From Thermoanaerobacterium sp. (lineage in GTDB: Bacteria > Bacillota > Thermoanaerobacteria > Thermoanaerobacterales > Thermoanaerobacteraceae), in assembly GCA_029960905.1 (NCBI GenBank), contig JASBVU010000006.1, forward strand, positions 1 to 15,880: DNA of 15,880 bases. The letters are read 5' to 3'. Positions 13,776 to 15,880 of the stretch are shown piece after piece; positions within the stretch are counted from its first letter, which is position 1, and each line of letters opens with the position of its first letter. The notes beneath the pieces were generated by a model that worked only from the letters and a program-made list of their open reading frames with translations, searched no databases and had not been told where the DNA came from. A program made the position numbers and the translations under genes.

Positions 13776-13781
13776 TATAAT
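13776..13781 (+). promoter_or_regulatory. Possible -10 element for the ogg-DUF554 unit
   Basis: TATAAT at 13776-13781 follows the terminator and precedes ogg by about 65 bp. The -35 position falls in the T-run and has no clear match, so this is tentative. Confidence 0.35.
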
Positions 13782-13845
13782 AATTGTAGAGGTTAGTAAA
13801 TATTATGTAGTAAGGCAGTAAAAAACCTATATGTGGGTGAGGAGA

Positions 13846-14742
13846 ATGAGATATTTAGTTGAGCAGTCCGGTTCTAAAGTTATAGTGCATGGAATTAAGG
13901 ATTTTAACCTTAAAGAAACATTAGAATGTGGACAATGTTTCAGGTGGAATGAAGAAGATGATGGAAGTTATACGGGGGTCGCATTTGACAGGGTAATAAA
14001 TGTAAAATTAGATGGAGATATATTGACTATTGATAATACCACTTTAGCAGATTTTAATGATATATGGTATGACTACTTTGACTTGGGCAGAGATTATGGT
14101 AAGATAAAAGAGACACTTTCGCAAGACGAAATTTTAAAAGCAGCTATAAAATATGGTGAAGGCATAAGGATTTTGAGGCAGGATACGTGGGAGACGCTTA
14201 TATCATTTATTATATCTCAGAACAATAGGATTCCACAGATAAAAAAAGTTATAGAGAATTTAAGCAGGTTATTGGGACACCCTATCGTTTATAAGGATAA
14301 GACGTATTACACTTTTCCAAAAGTTCAGGATTTCATAATGGCAGATGTGGAATTATTAAATAAAAGCAAATGCGGATTCAGATCGAAATATATAATCGAT
14401 GCAGCGCTAAAAGTATTTAATGATGAGGTAAATCTTTTTGAATTGCAGCTTTATGATACTTACGATGTAAGGAATATGCTTATGAGCATAAGAGGCGTAG
14501 GACCAAAGGTTGCAGATTGTGTCATGCTTTATTCCATCGGAAGATATGAGGCATTTCCAACAGATGTATGGATAAAGCGAGTTGTAGAATTTTTATATCT
14601 AAAGAGGAAGACAAACAATTCTGATGTGCAAAGCTTTGCTAAAGAAAAATTCGGTGATTTGTCTGGATTTGCGCAGCAATACCTTTTTAACTATGCAAAA
14701 GATCATGTGTCAAAAGACGTGTTTAAAGAAAGGAAAAATTAG
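13846..14742 (+). CDS. ogg: 8-oxoguanine DNA glycosylase/AP lyase, OGG1 type
   Basis: This bifunctional base-excision enzyme removes 8-oxoguanine and nicks the strand. The 298-residue length and layout match OGG1-type proteins found in Clostridia: an N-terminal domain with ECGQCFRW (27-34), then the HhH-GPD domain with ISQNNRIPQIKK (123-134). The catalytic Lys221 is in RGVGPKVADC and the catalytic Asp240 in FPTDVWIKRV. Start choice is not certain. The ATG at 13846 gives the usual N-terminus and has GGTGA at 13835-13839 six bases upstream, although AGGAG also lies immediately before it. An in-frame ATG at 13831 is the alternative. The DUF554 gene starts directly at the base after the stop, so the two are co-transcribed. 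Confidence 0.92.
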   Translation: MRYLVEQSGSKVIVHGIKDFNLKETLECGQCFRWNEEDDGSYTGVAFDRVINVKLDGDILTIDNTTLADFNDIWYDYFDLGRDYGKIKETLSQDEILKAAIKYGEGIRILRQDTWETLISFIISQNNRIPQIKKVIENLSRLLGHPIVYKDKTYYTFPKVQDFIMADVELLNKSKCGFRSKYIIDAALKVFNDEVNLFELQLYDTYDVRNMLMSIRGVGPKVADCVMLYSIGRYEAFPTDVWIKRVVEFLYLKRKTNNSDVQSFAKEKFGDLSGFAQQYLFNYAKDHVSKDVFKERKN

Positions 14743-15429
14743 ATGGTAGGAACGTTTGTCAATGCAGCATCTATTGTTGTAGGTAGTTTTGTTGGCACTT
14801 TATTTAAAATTGGCATTCCAGATAGAATAAAGTCAACGGTTATGCAGGCTATATCTCTAAGCGTATTGATAATAGGGTTTGATAGTGCTTTAAAATACAA
14901 AAATTTGCTATTAGTGATAATAAGTTTAGCAATAGGCGGCATTTTAGGTGAGCTATTGGATATAGAGAAAAAGCTGAATCAATTTGGTGACTTTTTAGAA
15001 AGAAAATTATCTGGAAACGGCGAAAATAAGCTAAGCGAAGGCTTTGTAACAGCAAGTCTCATATATTGTGTTGGGGCGATGGCGATTGTAGGTGCATTAA
15101 AGGACGGGTTGCAAGGTGATCACAGTATACTGTTTGCCAAATCCATGTTGGACGGTATATCTTCCATAATATTTGCATCTACATTAGGGATAGGCGTCAT
15201 GATATCATCCATAAGCGTTCTTTTATATCAAGGTTCCATAACTTTGTGCGCATCGCTTCTCAAAGATTTGTTGACAACTAACGTTATTGCGGACATGTCT
15301 GCCATTGGTGGTGTTTTGATAATAGGCATATCATTAAATATGCTGAATTTGACGAAGATAAAGATTGGAAATCTGCTTCCGTCAATATTTATACCTATTG
15401 TATACGAAATAATACTAAAAGCATTTTAA
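14743..15429 (+). CDS. DUF554 family membrane protein (YdfK/YqgA type)
   Basis: This 228-residue integral membrane protein of unknown function starts with the family pattern MVGTFVNAASIVVGSFVG, followed by IGGILGELLDIEKKLNQFGDFLE. About six or seven hydrophobic helices are visible, with conserved ASLIYCVGAMAIVGALKDG, LDGISSIIFAS and SAIGGVLIIGISLNML blocks. The ATG directly abuts the ogg stop codon; AAAGGA at 14729-14734, inside ogg, is 8 bp upstream. Proteins of this type have been proposed as small-molecule transporters, but no substrate is established and none can be read here. Co-transcription with ogg need not mean a shared pathway. Confidence 0.88.
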   Translation: MVGTFVNAASIVVGSFVGTLFKIGIPDRIKSTVMQAISLSVLIIGFDSALKYKNLLLVIISLAIGGILGELLDIEKKLNQFGDFLERKLSGNGENKLSEGFVTASLIYCVGAMAIVGALKDGLQGDHSILFAKSMLDGISSIIFASTLGIGVMISSISVLLYQGSITLCASLLKDLLTTNVIADMSAIGGVLIIGISLNMLNLTKIKIGNLLPSIFIPIVYEIILKAF

Positions 15430-15435
15430 ATGATG

Positions 15436-15459
15436 AAGGAGGTGCCCTTTAAAGAGGGC
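15436..15459 (+). promoter_or_regulatory. Perfect Shine-Dalgarno followed by a hairpin before the hutP-like start
   Basis: AAGGAGGTG (15436-15444) is a near-ideal Shine-Dalgarno but ends 23 nt before the ATG at 15468. Between them GCCCT (15444-15448) pairs with AGGGC (15455-15459). Folding would leave only about 8 unpaired nt to the start. The hairpin also hides a second, weaker site, GAGGG (15454-15458). No in-frame start codon lies at normal distance from the first site. Confidence 0.55.
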
Positions 15460-15467
15460 TATTGAGT

Positions 15468-15880
15468 ATGAAAGAAATAAGAAGCATAGATGTTGCGAGA
15501 GTAGCCATAAGGATGGCGATGTCAAGGAGAGAGGATGAAGCTGCATTAAAGGAGAAGTATGGAAAAGAGGGTATCAAGGTAGCAGCTGTAGATTATGGCG
15601 GCGAATACATTAATTCAATTTCAAAAATAATAGAAAGGGCAGTTGTAGCGGCAAAAAGAGAAGGTGTTGTGGAGGACAACCATGTGGGTGAAGGTGCTGT
15701 TGCAGGTGCAACGCATGAAGCAATAATGCAGTTAAAAGATAAAGCTATGGGACTTAATATAGGTGGCAAGATCGGAATTGCATTTTACGGCGAACACCTT
15801 TGTGTCTGTGCATTTTTCGCTGTTGGAATGTTAAACTTAAATGAAGTTGCCATTGGATTAGGGCATAGGTCTCTTAAGTA
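15468..15880 (+). CDS. HutP-family RNA-binding protein
   Basis: This open frame gives 137 residues, with the last two visible bases (TA) beginning a stop codon cut by the window edge, so the protein is essentially complete. HutP of Bacillus is an L-histidine- and Mg2+-dependent RNA-binding antiterminator of the histidine-use operon. Similarities include the N-terminal helix MKEIRSIDVARVAIRMAMS, a central NHVGEGAVAGATHEAIMQLK comparable to the ESHALYHATMEAL region, IAFYGEH comparable to the VSLYG region, and the ending VAIGLGHRSLK comparable to the GVGINHI region. His72, His83 and His133 are candidate metal ligands, but the spacing differs from Bacillus HutP (His73, His77, His138), so effector use may differ. 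No hut enzyme gene is in the window. The start at ATG 15468 is preferred over TTG 15462. Confidence 0.82.
   Translation, partial: MKEIRSIDVARVAIRMAMSRREDEAALKEKYGKEGIKVAAVDYGGEYINSISKIIERAVVAAKREGVVEDNHVGEGAVAGATHEAIMQLKDKAMGLNIGGKIGIAFYGEHLCVCAFFAVGMLNLNEVAIGLGHRSLK

Noticed and set aside
1..15880. tRNA genes, CRISPR arrays, insertion sequences or prophage
   Set aside because: No cloverleaf, spaced repeat array, transposase or integrase motifs were found on reading both strands.

Overview
The window is AT-rich and tightly packed. The gene content points to an anaerobic, low-GC Firmicute of the class Clostridia, most like Thermoanaerobacterium or Thermoanaerobacter. The signs are an FMN-riboswitch-controlled ribU, a Rex redox regulator, motAB behind a sigma-D type promoter, a HutP-family protein and strong AGGAGG-type ribosome binding sites. 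The genus is inferred from protein character and not from a search. I see no tRNA, rRNA, insertion sequence or CRISPR array.

Layout. Positions 1-396 hold the C-terminal part of a carbamate kinase gene interrupted by an in-frame TGA. Positions 404-1268 form a riboflavin uptake unit: promoter, FMN riboswitch with terminator, ribU, terminator. Positions 1296-3980 carry the t6A tRNA-modification operon tsaE-tsaB-rimI-tsaD. Next come an intergenic cluster of DnaA-box-like 9-mers, a D-2-hydroxyacid dehydrogenase, and a convergent (minus-strand) ABC-F ATPase of the YdiF type. The flagellar stator genes motA-motB follow behind a GCCGATAT promoter, then rex under a perfect sigma-A promoter that overlaps a Rex-operator-like sequence, then an Nramp metal transporter. 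In Bacillus, tsaE-tsaB-rimI-tsaD-ydiF-rex is a conserved neighbourhood. Here it is kept but split by the dehydrogenase, by inversion of the ABC-F gene and by motAB.

Positions 10695-12826 are the most interesting part. A LytTR response regulator and a short two-helix AgrC/Spo0B-like histidine kinase are flanked by two near-identical promoter regions. Each has a pair of CATTTTCGTTCC-like direct repeats with an exact 21-bp period, placed 28-29 bp before a TTGTATAAT -10 element that lacks a good -35. The second promoter leads to a previously easy-to-miss 47-codon gene for a small membrane peptide with a cationic amphipathic tail. This looks like a self-activating regulator/sensor/peptide circuit.

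The right end holds a P-loop NTPase fused to an Asp23/Gls24-like domain, an OGG1-type 8-oxoguanine glycosylase, a DUF554 membrane protein, and a HutP-family protein. The HutP-family gene has a hairpin between its best Shine-Dalgarno sequence and its start codon; its stop codon is cut by the window edge.
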